Below, piece after piece: positions 42,715 through 51,311 of a stretch of 64,000 nucleotides of DNA (positions are counted from its first letter, which is position 1; the number at the start of each line of letters is the position of its first letter). The stretch comes from G963666935 sp963666935 (GTDB lineage Bacteria > Bacillota > Clostridia > Christensenellales > CAG-138): positions 186,001 to 250,000 of the forward strand of contig OY762936.1 of assembly GCA_963666935.1 (NCBI GenBank). The letters are read 5' to 3'. The translations under genes were made by a program, and so were the position numbers. Below the pieces are notes generated by a model. The model did no database searches and was not told where the DNA came from. It was given only the letters and a program-made list of their open reading frames with translations.

Positions 42715-44160
42715 ATGTCAGTTCGCACTCGTTTTGCCCCCTCTCCCACGGGCTATATGCATATCGGCAACCTTAGAAGCGGTCTTTACGCCTATTTGTT
42801 TGCCCGGGCCAATGGCGGCAAATTTTTGCTGCGCATCGAGGATACCGACCAGGATCGCTTTGTGGAAGGCGCAACGGAGCTCATCTACCGCACCTTAAAG
42901 GACGTGGGCATGGACTGGGACGAAGGCCCCGACATCGGCGGCCCCTATGGCCCCTATGTCCAGAGCCAGCGTAAAAGCCTCTACCTACCCTATGCGGAGC
43001 AGCTTGTGCAAAGCGGGCATGCCTACCGCTGCTTCTGTACCAAAGAGGAACTGGAAGAGCGCAGGGCACATGCCGCCGCAAGGGGCGAAACCTTTAAATA
43101 TGACAAGCATTGCCTCCACCTTTCCAAAGCGGAAATTCAGGCCAAGCTGGATGCGGGCGTTCCCTATGTCGTGCGCCAGAACGTACCCACGGAGGGAACC
43201 ACCTCCTTTACCGACCTGATCTTTGGCACCATCACCGTGAATAACGCCGATCTGGACGACACGGTGCTCATCAAGGCAGACGGCATGCCCACCTACAATT
43301 TTGCCAACGTGGTGGACGACCACCTGATGGCCATCAGCCACGTGATGCGAGGCATGGAATATTTGGCTTCCACTCCTAAGTACAACCTGCTCTATACGGC
43401 CTTAGGCTGGGAGATCCCAAAGTATATCCATATGACTCCCATCATGCGCGACGCCCAACACAAGCTCTCCAAGCGGCACGGGGACGCCAGTTATGAGGAT
43501 TTCATAAGCAAAGGCTACCTGAAAGAAGCTTTGGTAAACTATGTGGCGCTTTTGGGCTGGAATCCCGGGGGCGACCGGGAAAAGTTTACCCTCCAAGAGC
43601 TTTGCGATGTTTTTTCCGTAAACGGCATGAGCAAGAGCCCCGCCATTTTCGACCCTCAAAAGCTCCTTTGGATGAACGCCCAGTATGTGCGGGAGCTGCC
43701 CATTGAGGCATTTACCCATCACGCCCTGCCCTACTACAAAGCGGCGGGCGTAGACGGTATGGACAGGGAAATCCTTTTCCGCATCCTTCAGCAAAGGGTG
43801 GAGGTGTTCAGCCAGATTCCTGACATGGTGGATTTTTTGACCCGCTTTAATGAAAACTACGGCCTCGAGCTTTACACCAACAAAAAATCCAAAACCGATC
43901 CCGAAATTTCCAAAGCGGTTTTGGAAATGGTTCTCCCCGCGCTAGAAGCACTTCCGGCCTGGGAGGAGACGCTTTTGCACGATACCCTTCTGGGCATGGC
44001 CGCCCAACGGGAAATGAAAAACGGCACCCTACTCTGGCCGGCACGCATTGCCTTGGCAGGAAAGCAAGTAACTCCAGGCGGCGCCATTGAGATCGCCGTG
44101 TTGCTGGGCCGAGAGGAATCCTTGCGCCGGCTGAAACTAGGGCTTGCGCGCCTGTCTTGA
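42715..44160 (+). CDS. gltX: Glutamyl-tRNA synthetase
   Basis: 481 residues. RFAPSPTGYMHIGNLRSGLY, LLRIEDTDQDR, and the KLSKRHGD loop identify bacterial GluRS, followed by the all-helical anticodon-binding domain. CAGGAG precedes the ATG. With GlnRS encoded alongside, this enzyme need only charge tRNA-Glu, although whether it discriminates is not visible. The transcript ends in a hairpin that also holds the rpsF promoter. Confidence 0.97.
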   Translation: MSVRTRFAPSPTGYMHIGNLRSGLYAYLFARANGGKFLLRIEDTDQDRFVEGATELIYRTLKDVGMDWDEGPDIGGPYGPYVQSQRKSLYLPYAEQLVQSGHAYRCFCTKEELEERRAHAAARGETFKYDKHCLHLSKAEIQAKLDAGVPYVVRQNVPTEGTTSFTDLIFGTITVNNADLDDTVLIKADGMPTYNFANVVDDHLMAISHVMRGMEYLASTPKYNLLYTALGWEIPKYIHMTPIMRDAQHKLSKRHGDASYEDFISKGYLKEALVNYVALLGWNPGGDREKFTLQELCDVFSVNGMSKSPAIFDPQKLLWMNAQYVRELPIEAFTHHALPYYKAAGVDGMDREILFRILQQRVEVFSQIPDMVDFLTRFNENYGLELYTNKKSKTDPEISKAVLEMVLPALEALPAWEETLLHDTLLGMAAQREMKNGTLLWPARIALAGKQVTPGGAIEIAVLLGREESLRRLKLGLARLS

Positions 44161-44179
44161 GAATACACACAAGATATTG

Positions 44180-44223
44180 ATGGGAAAAAGCCCTTGCATA
44201 TGGGCTTTTTCCCATGCTATAAT
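44180..44223 (+). promoter_or_regulatory. gltX terminator hairpin containing the rpsF promoter
   Basis: ATGGGAAAAAGCCC (44180-44193) pairs perfectly with GGGCTTTTTCCCAT (44202-44215). The loop contains TTGCAT (44194-44199), 18 bases upstream of an extended -10 TGCTATAAT (44215-44223). The same DNA can therefore act as gltX terminator and rpsF promoter. Confidence 0.7.
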
Positions 44224-44244
44224 AGATCGCTAGCGTGCTTCTTT

Positions 44245-44266
44245 GCCCTGCGCGTTGACGCAGGGC
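44245..44266 (+). promoter_or_regulatory. Hairpin in the rpsF leader
   Basis: GCCCTGCG, loop CGTTGA, CGCAGGGC. S6:S18 autoregulatory leaders occur before rpsF in many bacteria; this stem is in the right place but lacks a clear CCG bulge, so the role is uncertain. Confidence 0.4.
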
Positions 44267-44292
44267 CATTAGACCATAAGGAGGTGAAAAGC

Positions 44293-44580
44293 ATGAATCA
44301 ATACGAAGCTATGTACATCATTAACCCAGAGCTGGAAGACGAGGCCATAAAGGGCGTCGTCGAAAAGTTTTCCGACATCATTGCTGCCAACGGCGGCGAG
44401 GTCCAGAAGACCGATGAGTGGGGCCGCAAAAAGCTTGCCTATCCCATCAACTATAAGACCGAAGGTTATTACGTACTGGTAGACTTCGCATCTGCTCCCG
44501 AACTGCCCCGTGAGCTTGAGCGCAACTTAAAGAATGACGAAAGCATTCTGCGCTTCATGGTCGTTCGCAAGCAGGCGTAA
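44293..44580 (+). CDS. rpsF: 30S ribosomal protein S6
   Basis: 95 residues from ATG 44293 with a near-perfect AAGGAGGTGA. MNQYEAMYIINP and WGRKKLAYPINYKTEGYYVL are diagnostic of bS6, which binds S18 on the platform of the small subunit. It is first of the classical rpsF-ssb-rpsR operon. Confidence 0.97.
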   Translation: MNQYEAMYIINPELEDEAIKGVVEKFSDIIAANGGEVQKTDEWGRKKLAYPINYKTEGYYVLVDFASAPELPRELERNLKNDESILRFMVVRKQA

Positions 44581-44609
44581 TCCAATACAAAAGAAAGAAG
44601 GATACCGCT

Positions 44610-45038
44610 ATGAATAAAGTCATTATGATCGGCAACCTCACCAAGGACCCCGATGTGCGCACAACCGGCAGCGGCATTTCCGTCTGCACCCTGCGTATCG
44701 CGGTAACCCGCAAACGTGCCAACCAGAACGGCGAAAAGGTTTCAGACTTTTTCGATGTCATTGCTTGGCGGCAGCTGGCGGAACTTTGCGGCAAGTACCT
44801 TGTGAAAGGCCGCAAGATCTGCGTTACCGGCGAGCTTCAAACTCGCTCATACGACGCGAAGGACGGTTCCAAGCGGTATGTCACCGAAATCGTCGCCGAT
44901 GATATCGAGTTCCTCACTCCCCGCGGCCAGAGTGAAGGCGATGGCTCTTCCCCCGCCCCCTATGCCTCTCAATCGCAGGCAGCCGCCGGAGCTCCCGAGG
45001 GCTTTACCGATATCGAGGATGACGAACTGCCCTTCTAA
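44610..45038 (+). CDS. ssb: Single-stranded DNA-binding protein
   Basis: 142 residues. One OB fold (MNKVIMIGNLTKDPDVR, FFDVIAWRQLAE) is followed by a short Gly/Ser/Ala/Gln-rich linker and the acidic DDELPF tip that recruits replication and repair partners. It sits between rpsF and rpsR, the standard Bacillota arrangement. Confidence 0.97.
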   Translation: MNKVIMIGNLTKDPDVRTTGSGISVCTLRIAVTRKRANQNGEKVSDFFDVIAWRQLAELCGKYLVKGRKICVTGELQTRSYDAKDGSKRYVTEIVADDIEFLTPRGQSEGDGSSPAPYASQSQAAAGAPEGFTDIEDDELPF

Positions 45039-45066
45039 GGGCCAATAATCTGAAAGGAGAATTCTC

Positions 45067-45309
45067 ATGGAAGAACGCAAGTTTAAGCCCCGCAACAAGA
45101 GAACCCGGCGCAAAATCTGCGGCTTCTGCGTGGATAAGCTTGAACATATCGATTACAAGGATCTCGCAAGGCTTCGCAAGTATGTCACCGAGCGCGGCAA
45201 AATCATGCCCCGCCGGATGAGTGGTGTATGCGCGAAGCATCAGCGCGAGCTTGCCATCGCCATCAAGCGCGCCCGCATCGTCGCCCTGCTGCCCTACGTA
45301 TCAGAATAA
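45067..45309 (+). CDS. rpsR: 30S ribosomal protein S18
   Basis: 80 residues. ICGFCVDK, DYKDLARLRKYVTERGKI, RRMSGVCAKHQREL and the C-terminal AIKRARIVALLPY are the bS18 signature. The Cys-x2-Cys with later Cys-x2-His marks the zinc-binding form. GAAAGGAGA precedes the ATG. Confidence 0.97.
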   Translation: MEERKFKPRNKRTRRKICGFCVDKLEHIDYKDLARLRKYVTERGKIMPRRMSGVCAKHQRELAIAIKRARIVALLPYVSE

Positions 45310-45367
45310 TTTCCCCATTCCTTCCGAAGAGCGTTAGCAGGCTGTTTTTCGCAGTTTTTTAAATTAA

Positions 45368-45405
45368 GCCGCCCCGCCGCCATCATGGCGGCAGGGCGGT
45401 TTTTT
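45368..45405 (+). terminator. Terminator of the rpsF-ssb-rpsR operon
   Basis: A GC-rich stem (CCGCCCCGCCGCC, short loop, GGCGGCAGGGCGG) with six Ts. Confidence 0.92.
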
Positions 45406-45505
45406 GCGGTTGTATGATATGGTTTCTAGATAGCTTCTCCTGACGCTGGGCGTCAGCTCCGAAATTAGCTCGCTAACGCTGGCCGAGAAAAGCATTCTTT
45501 CTCTT

Positions 45506-45751
45506 TTACGGCAAGCTTTTTTTCAAAAGCGTGGCCAGCTGGTCGCTGCAGGAAGTGGACTTTGTGCCGCAGCGGATGCCTGTAAGCCTTTTAATCAGCT
45601 CTTGTGCGGGCATTCCTTCTCCAAGGGCTCCCAGCGCTTTCAAGTTTCCCTCGCAGCCGCCGGTGTATGCGATGTTATGCACGCGGCCCTCCTCAATATC
45701 CAGCTCAATTTTTCTGGAACAAACCCCTTTGGGGTAAAGTACATAATGCAT
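45506..45751 (-). CDS. TSCPD-domain protein (TIGR03905 type)
   Basis: 81 residues, the whole family length. VCSRKIELDIEEG, TGGCEGNLKALG and RCGTKSTSCSDQLA are its signature; the TSCPD domain is also found near the end of some ribonucleotide reductases and probably binds metal through its cysteines. Function is unknown. It lies three bases downstream of dapF. Confidence 0.93.
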   Translation of the reverse strand: MHYVLYPKGVCSRKIELDIEEGRVHNIAYTGGCEGNLKALGALGEGMPAQELIKRLTGIRCGTKSTSCSDQLATLLKKSLP

Positions 45752-45754
45752 CGC

Positions 45755-46585
45755 TTAATCTTCCAAAACCCTTCCTTCAAACGCTTTCTCAGCAGGTCCA
45801 CTCATGTAAATGTGGCCGTCCTCGTCCCATTCCACCTCAAGGGTGCCCAAGTCCAGATGCACCTTCACCCGGCGTTCGGTGAGGCTCGCATTTGCCGCGC
45901 ACACCCCCGTCGCCGAAGCGCCGGTGCCGCAAGCCAGTGTTCTGCCACAGCCCCGTTCAAAAGTGCGCATCCAAATATTCTCCCGATCTAGTACGTTTAC
46001 GAAATTCACATTCGTCTTTTTCGGGAACAGCGTGTCTCTTTCCAGCGCGGCACCATAGCGAAGAATGTCTTCCTCCTCCATGGCTCCGGAGAATACCACA
46101 GCATGGGGAACGCCGGTGTTCACGGCGGAAACCAAAAACTCCCGATCCAGTACTCTGATTTTTTCCATGCGGCAGATGCCAGATCCTATCATGGGGATCT
46201 CCGCCCGGGAAAAGAGGGGCGTGCCCATATCCACCCGCACGGAAGTCACCTTCCCGTCCTGTATAAAAACCTGTATGAACTTAATGCCGCTAAGGGTCTC
46301 AACGCCGAAGCGCTCCGTGCACACAATTCCGTTTTCATAAGCGTACTTGGCAAAACACCGCGTGGCGTTGCCGCACATCTCCGCAATGCTGCCGTCGCTA
46401 TTATAGATATCCATGCGAATATCCGCCGCAGAAGAGTTGTGCAGTAGCACCAGACCGTCTGCACCAATCCCCGTGTGTCTATCACAAAGCGCCGCCGCCC
46501 CCTGAGCTCCCCCTTGATAAATGCCCTCTCGGTCATCCACCACAATGAAGTCATTCCCTAGCCCGTGCATTTTTGTAAAGACCAT
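45755..46585 (-). CDS. dapF: Diaminopimelate epimerase
   Basis: 276 residues. The two catalytic cysteines are in MCGNATRC and ACGTGASA, within the two mirrored domains. It epimerises LL- to meso-diaminopimelate, for lysine and peptidoglycan, which fits a Gram-positive wall with DAP. GGGAGTG precedes ATG 46585. Confidence 0.96.
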   Translation of the reverse strand: MVFTKMHGLGNDFIVVDDREGIYQGGAQGAAALCDRHTGIGADGLVLLHNSSAADIRMDIYNSDGSIAEMCGNATRCFAKYAYENGIVCTERFGVETLSGIKFIQVFIQDGKVTSVRVDMGTPLFSRAEIPMIGSGICRMEKIRVLDREFLVSAVNTGVPHAVVFSGAMEEEDILRYGAALERDTLFPKKTNVNFVNVLDRENIWMRTFERGCGRTLACGTGASATGVCAANASLTERRVKVHLDLGTLEVEWDEDGHIYMSGPAEKAFEGRVLED

Positions 46586-46818
46586 CCATTTTCACTCCCT
46601 TTCTTGCTTTTTTATTATAACGTTTTTTAATCAAGTGACAAGGTTGGAAAATATCTTCATTCCTGCAAAACATGCAGATTTAATATTATACATATGCAAA
46701 ACCAGTTTTGCAATCACGGGGGGTCATAATAATTTCACACGGCTTTTTCTGTACATTTGCGTCGGATTGCTTTATTATTAATAGATAAAAAAGCTGATTT
46801 CATCTGTGAGGCGGATTT

Positions 46819-47703
46819 ATGGACAGGCTCTATTTCATCGTCAATCCTACGGCGGGCTCCGGCAAAAGTTCAAAACTCTTTTCCGGAATTCGCAGAACTC
46901 TAGACGAAGTTGGTGCGGACTACGGGTTTGCTCTTACGGAGCGTCCCAAACACGCCGTTTCTCTTGCCGATACCGCGCTTTCAAAAGGAGAGCGGCGCAT
47001 TGTGGCCGTCGGCGGCGACGGCACTGTGAACGAAGTCGCCTCCGCGCTGTGCAGTTCTGGTGCCACCATGGGGATTCTCCCCTTCGGCACCGGCAACGAC
47101 CTTGCCCGAGCACTGCATCTCCCTTCCTCGCCCAGTGCTGCGCTGGATGTGCTCTATAAGGGTGTCACCCGATCCATGGACGCGGGAATCGCCAACGATC
47201 ATTTCTTCGCCAACGTCTCCGGCTTCGGGTTCGACGTGGACGTTCTCCTCAACACCGCGCGGTATAAAAAAAGTTTTCGTGGCATGCTGCCGTATCTGCT
47301 GGGCATTTTTTCCACCATCAGCCATCTGCGCACGTTGCACCTGATTGTTAAGGTTGAGGATAGAACCATCTGCCGAGATTCCCTGCTTATCACCGTGGGC
47401 AACGGCACCCACTTCGGCGGCGGCATGAACGCCATGCCTAACGCGGATCCCTTCGATGGGCTTTTTGATGTGATGATCGTAAAAAAGGTTCAGCTTCTCC
47501 GCTTTTTGAGCCTGTTGCCCTCCTTTATTCAAGGCAAGCATTTGGGCTTTCCGGAGGTAGAATGTTTCCGCGCCAAAGAGCTTACCGTGGAGTGTCCCGA
47601 AAGGAGCCTACTGAATTTGGATGGGGAGCTGGATTCCAACACTCCGGTACACTTTAAGCTGCTGCCGGGTGCGCTGAATATGCTGGTGCCATGCAGACTA
47701 TGA
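46819..47703 (+). CDS. Diacylglycerol/lipid kinase family protein (copy 1)
   Basis: 294 residues of the YegS/BmrU/DgkB fold. YFIVNPTAGSGKS, VAVGGDGTVNEVASAL and LPFGTGNDLARAL form the ATP site, and NGTHFGGGMNAMPNADPFDGLFD completes the C-terminal domain. It should phosphorylate a lipid or sphingoid-type alcohol, perhaps recycling diacylglycerol. A second paralogue starts at its stop codon (ATGA). Confidence 0.93.
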   Translation: MDRLYFIVNPTAGSGKSSKLFSGIRRTLDEVGADYGFALTERPKHAVSLADTALSKGERRIVAVGGDGTVNEVASALCSSGATMGILPFGTGNDLARALHLPSSPSAALDVLYKGVTRSMDAGIANDHFFANVSGFGFDVDVLLNTARYKKSFRGMLPYLLGIFSTISHLRTLHLIVKVEDRTICRDSLLITVGNGTHFGGGMNAMPNADPFDGLFDVMIVKKVQLLRFLSLLPSFIQGKHLGFPEVECFRAKELTVECPERSLLNLDGELDSNTPVHFKLLPGALNMLVPCRL

Positions 47704-48599
47704 GCGAGTTTTACTTTATCGTGAACCCTGTGGCGGGTTCCGGGAAGGCAAAAGAGAAATTCGACGTCGTGCAGGCGCTACTCAAAGCGCGCGGCATCCC
47801 TTACCGCTTTGACTATACCGCCCGCCGCCTCCACGCATCCGACCTGGCGCACGCCGCAGTGGAACGGGGCGAAAAATACATCATCTGCGCAGGTGGTGAC
47901 GGCACCGCACGGGAAGTAGCTTCAGCACTGATTCATACCGATGTCATAATGGGTATTTTACCCTTCGGCACCGGCAATGACTTCGCAACCGCAATCTACA
48001 TCCCCTTGGACCCGCAAGCCGCAGTTGAAGTGCTGCTTTCAGACAATGTGAAGAAAGTGGATGCGGCCACCGCCAACGGCATTCCCTTTTTGAACGTAGC
48101 GGGCACGGGTTTTGACGTGGACGTCATCGTATACACCGAAAAATTCAAAAAGCGGTTTAACGGTATGCTCCCCTATATGCTGGGGGTTTTCCAGTCGCTA
48201 CTGCACTTGTCGCCCATGAACCTCACCATTGAAGCCAACGGTGAAACCTATCATGAGAAAGCTTTGCTTTTTGACGCCTGCAACGGCAGCCGCTTTGGCG
48301 GCGGAATGCATCTGGCGCCCTTGGCGTCGCCCCAGGACGGGCTGCTGGATATCTGCGTCCTTCGGGCAGTCAGCATCCCGCGGTTCTTATACCTGCTGCC
48401 CAAGTATATCAAGGGCAGACATCTGGAGCCCCGCTTCAGTCGCCACTTTCTCTACTTCAAGGCCCAACGCGTTTTCGTAACGTCCAACAGCGCGAACATG
48501 CTCGATATGGATGGTGAGCTGGATTCCTTTACGCCCGCCACCTTTCAAATTCTTCCCCACGCGCTGAATATGCTTCTCCCCCCGAAAGGATCAGCCTGA
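47700..48599 (+). CDS. Diacylglycerol/lipid kinase family protein (copy 2)
   Basis: 299 residues from ATG 47700; ATG 47691 is an alternative. YFIVNPVAGSGKAKEK, CAGGDGTAREVASAL and LPFGTGNDFATAI match copy 1. The two share architecture to the end (LDMDGELDS), indicating an old tandem duplication. GGDGT with Ala in place of Val-Asn is the main site difference. Confidence 0.93.
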   Translation: MSEFYFIVNPVAGSGKAKEKFDVVQALLKARGIPYRFDYTARRLHASDLAHAAVERGEKYIICAGGDGTAREVASALIHTDVIMGILPFGTGNDFATAIYIPLDPQAAVEVLLSDNVKKVDAATANGIPFLNVAGTGFDVDVIVYTEKFKKRFNGMLPYMLGVFQSLLHLSPMNLTIEANGETYHEKALLFDACNGSRFGGGMHLAPLASPQDGLLDICVLRAVSIPRFLYLLPKYIKGRHLEPRFSRHFLYFKAQRVFVTSNSANMLDMDGELDSFTPATFQILPHALNMLLPPKGSA

Positions 48600-48601
48600 G
48601 A

Positions 48602-49717
48602 ATGATAAAACGCCGGAAATTCAAACTTGCCGACGGAAGAAAAGCAGCTCTAAGATTGGGCTTGCTTATTTTGGCGTTCATCGCCGTGGCTGCCGCCATA
48701 TACGGTCTGGTATCCCTGTTTAAAAACCGCACCGTTACGGCCGATCTGTCCCCGCTGGGCTTTGCCTCCGGAGACAACTATACCTTTAGCGGCACCGGCT
48801 TCCTGTATTTTTCGAGTGGCAAACTGGTCTATGACGACATCGCCGACAACAAGAAGGACACCACCTACAAAGTAAGCACTGCGGATGTGTCCCTTGCGGC
48901 CTCTGCGGGCATCAGTGTGCTGTACCACGATTCCGCCGTGCAGATCATCGGTGCACCGGATTCGCTGGTGTTTTCCGGCAAAGTGCTTTCCGTGGCTTGC
49001 GGCAACGAGCATGTGGCGGTGCTGCGGGAGGATAGCGGTGGCAATGTGGCGCTTTTGGTTTACGACAAAACCGGCACCCAAACCGACCAGATGGATTTCA
49101 AAATCACCACGCCCGTAGCGTTCGGCTTTTCCAATACCCTGGATGAAACCCTGTGGACACTGGAAATCAGCGTTTCTGGCTCCTTACCGGTTTCCACCGT
49201 CACCACATATAACCTTTCCACCCAGCGCACAACCGGGGTCATGAGCGTACAGCGCCAGCTCATCGACAAAGTGCTCTTTACGCAAAACAGCGTGTTCCTC
49301 TCTGGCACGGACAACATCATCCGCTATGCACTCCCCGGCAATTCCGAGGCATACCGGCTTGTGGTCTACGGCTGGAAGATGCTGGATTATACTTTTTCCG
49401 GCGCCGCCCCCCTGATGCTTTATGCAGAACGAGACACGGCAGCCTTGGGCACCGTTAAGCTTTATCAACTCCCCGAGGGCGACGTGGCCAGTGCTTCCAT
49501 CCATTCCGTCCAGCTCCCCGCAGACACTGTGGGTATGTTTGTGGCCGGGGACAAGTTCTACGCCTGCACGAAGGACACTATGTATGTATATACTGTCGCC
49601 GGAAAGATCAGTGCCACTGTCACTCTACCCGTATCTGCCGATTCCGTCAAAAAGCTCTCCGATGCTTATGTGCTGGTGGAAAGCGGGGGCTCGCTGTATA
49701 CTCTACCGCTGAAATAA
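48602..49717 (+). CDS. DUF5711-like membrane-anchored beta-propeller protein
   Basis: 371 residues. A basic start is followed by one membrane anchor (LGLLILAFIAVAAAIYGLVSL) and an extracellular domain of repeated beta units with recurring Tyr/Asp turns, which looks like a propeller. I believe it belongs to the DUF5711 group of Clostridia, on layout rather than a strict motif. Function is unknown. It begins two bases after the lipid kinase stop. Confidence 0.75.
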   Translation: MIKRRKFKLADGRKAALRLGLLILAFIAVAAAIYGLVSLFKNRTVTADLSPLGFASGDNYTFSGTGFLYFSSGKLVYDDIADNKKDTTYKVSTADVSLAASAGISVLYHDSAVQIIGAPDSLVFSGKVLSVACGNEHVAVLREDSGGNVALLVYDKTGTQTDQMDFKITTPVAFGFSNTLDETLWTLEISVSGSLPVSTVTTYNLSTQRTTGVMSVQRQLIDKVLFTQNSVFLSGTDNIIRYALPGNSEAYRLVVYGWKMLDYTFSGAAPLMLYAERDTAALGTVKLYQLPEGDVASASIHSVQLPADTVGMFVAGDKFYACTKDTMYVYTVAGKISATVTLPVSADSVKKLSDAYVLVESGGSLYTLPLK

Positions 49718-49727
49718 GGAGGGAACC

Positions 49728-50444
49728 ATGGGTATTTTCAACATAATTGACTTAGCTGTACTGGGTGTGTTGGCTCTTTTTCTGCTTTCGGGTCTGTACC
49801 GGGGCTTTTTAGCCACACTGATGACGCTGGCTTCCTACCTGTGCGCTTTTGTGTTAGCCTTCGCGTTCATGTCCGCAGGTGCAAACGCGGTGAAACACAC
49901 CGAATCCCTTTACGGCATGATGCTCTACTATACTGAGGGCAGCGAATTCATTTCGGATACCGAATTGGTTCATACGGATATCACGACTCTGGGGTCCGAT
50001 CAGATCAACGGCATTGTCAGCAGCGCCTCCCTGCCCTATCCCATGGGAAAGCGCATCGCGAAGAACATCGCTGAAGAAGCCTTTGTAGATCAAAATATCA
50101 CCACGCTTGGTGACTACTTCAACCAAACCATCGTATGTGTGTTTATCAACATATTGGTGTTTCTCTTCATCTTTTTAGTCGTTCGCATCGTTTTCGCCTT
50201 TGTGCTCAACGGAATTGACTATGCCCGAAGTTTTCCGGTGCTGCAGGGCGGAGATGGGCTCATCGGCGCGGGTCTGGGCCTTGTGCATGGAATTTTTGCC
50301 CTGTTTTTGCTGTTCATGCTGCTCCCCATCCTGCTGACAGTGCTGGGCAACTTCGAGTTCATTACAAGCCTGGTATCCCGCTCCCTATTTGCGGATTTCT
50401 TTTACCGATCCAACTTCCTTCTCTCCCTGATCCCCGGAACATAA
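49728..50444 (+). CDS. CvpA-family membrane protein
   Basis: 238 residues, four predicted helices. NIIDLAVLGVLALFLLSGLYRGF at the start and IDYARSFPVLQGGDGLIGAGLGLVHG near the end are the CvpA pattern. Compared with E. coli CvpA there is an extra soluble segment (about 60-130) between helices. Members are linked to envelope maintenance. AGGAGGG precedes the ATG. Confidence 0.88.
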   Translation: MGIFNIIDLAVLGVLALFLLSGLYRGFLATLMTLASYLCAFVLAFAFMSAGANAVKHTESLYGMMLYYTEGSEFISDTELVHTDITTLGSDQINGIVSSASLPYPMGKRIAKNIAEEAFVDQNITTLGDYFNQTIVCVFINILVFLFIFLVVRIVFAFVLNGIDYARSFPVLQGGDGLIGAGLGLVHGIFALFLLFMLLPILLTVLGNFEFITSLVSRSLFADFFYRSNFLLSLIPGT

Positions 50445-50459
50445 GAAAGGAAAAACACG

Positions 50460-51311
50460 ATGTATTTGGCGGATTCCTGGCAGGACTACGAAATTATTGA
50501 TGCGGGCGGCGGCAGCAAGCTTGAACGCTGGGGCAAAGTAACTCTTCTGCGCCCGGATCCTCAAGCCGTATGGCCCATGGGCCGCAACCAGGAGGCAGAC
50601 GCTTCCTACTTCCGCTCCTCTTCAGGCGGCGGCCATTGGGAATTCCGCAAAAGTCTACCCGAAAGTTGGACCATCCGCTACCGGGATTTGACCTTTCTGG
50701 TGCGCCCCACGGGGTTTAAGCATACCGGCCTGTTCCCAGAGCAGGCGGTGAATTGGGATTGGATGCGCTCCATTGTAGGAGAAAGCAAAAAGCCCTTTCG
50801 TGTACTGAACCTCTTCGCCTATACCGGGGGGGCCACCTGTGCCTTGGCGGCGGCGGGTGCCGAAGTGGTGCATGTGGACGCGGCAAAGGGCATGGTGGGC
50901 TGGGCCAAAGACAACCTTGCGGCCTGCGGCCTTTCAGACCGCCCCGTGCGCTTCATTGTGGACGACGTGATTAAGTTCGTCCAACGGGAGCAGCGCCGGG
51001 GCCGGCAGTACGAAGGTATCCTGATGGATCCTCCCAGCTACGGCCGCGGGCCCGATGGAGAGATGTGGAAGATCGAGGATGATCTTTATCTTCTGGCCGA
51101 GGCCTGCGCGCAACTGCTTTCTCCGGACGCCCGCTTTTTCCTCATCAATTCCTACACCACCGGCCTTGCGCCCAGCGTACTCAAAAACGTGCTTTCGGTC
51201 TGTCTTGCGGGTCGAGGCGGTGCTTTTGAGGCCGATGAAGTGGGGCTCCCAATCACCCGGGAGGGCCTTGTGCTCCCCTGCGGTGCCTCCGGGCGCTGGC
51301 AAAGGCTATGA
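50460..51311 (+). CDS. Class I SAM-dependent rRNA cytosine/guanine methyltransferase (RlmI/RlmK-like)
   Basis: 283 residues. VLNLFAYTGGATCALAAAGAE is the cofactor-binding motif I, and ILMDPPSYGRG is the catalytic DPPSYGRG stretch of this branch. No PUA domain is present. It is expected to methylate 23S rRNA. The start has AGAAAGG, and the stop overlaps the pseudouridine synthase gene (ATGA). Confidence 0.9.
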   Translation: MYLADSWQDYEIIDAGGGSKLERWGKVTLLRPDPQAVWPMGRNQEADASYFRSSSGGGHWEFRKSLPESWTIRYRDLTFLVRPTGFKHTGLFPEQAVNWDWMRSIVGESKKPFRVLNLFAYTGGATCALAAAGAEVVHVDAAKGMVGWAKDNLAACGLSDRPVRFIVDDVIKFVQREQRRGRQYEGILMDPPSYGRGPDGEMWKIEDDLYLLAEACAQLLSPDARFFLINSYTTGLAPSVLKNVLSVCLAGRGGAFEADEVGLPITREGLVLPCGASGRWQRL

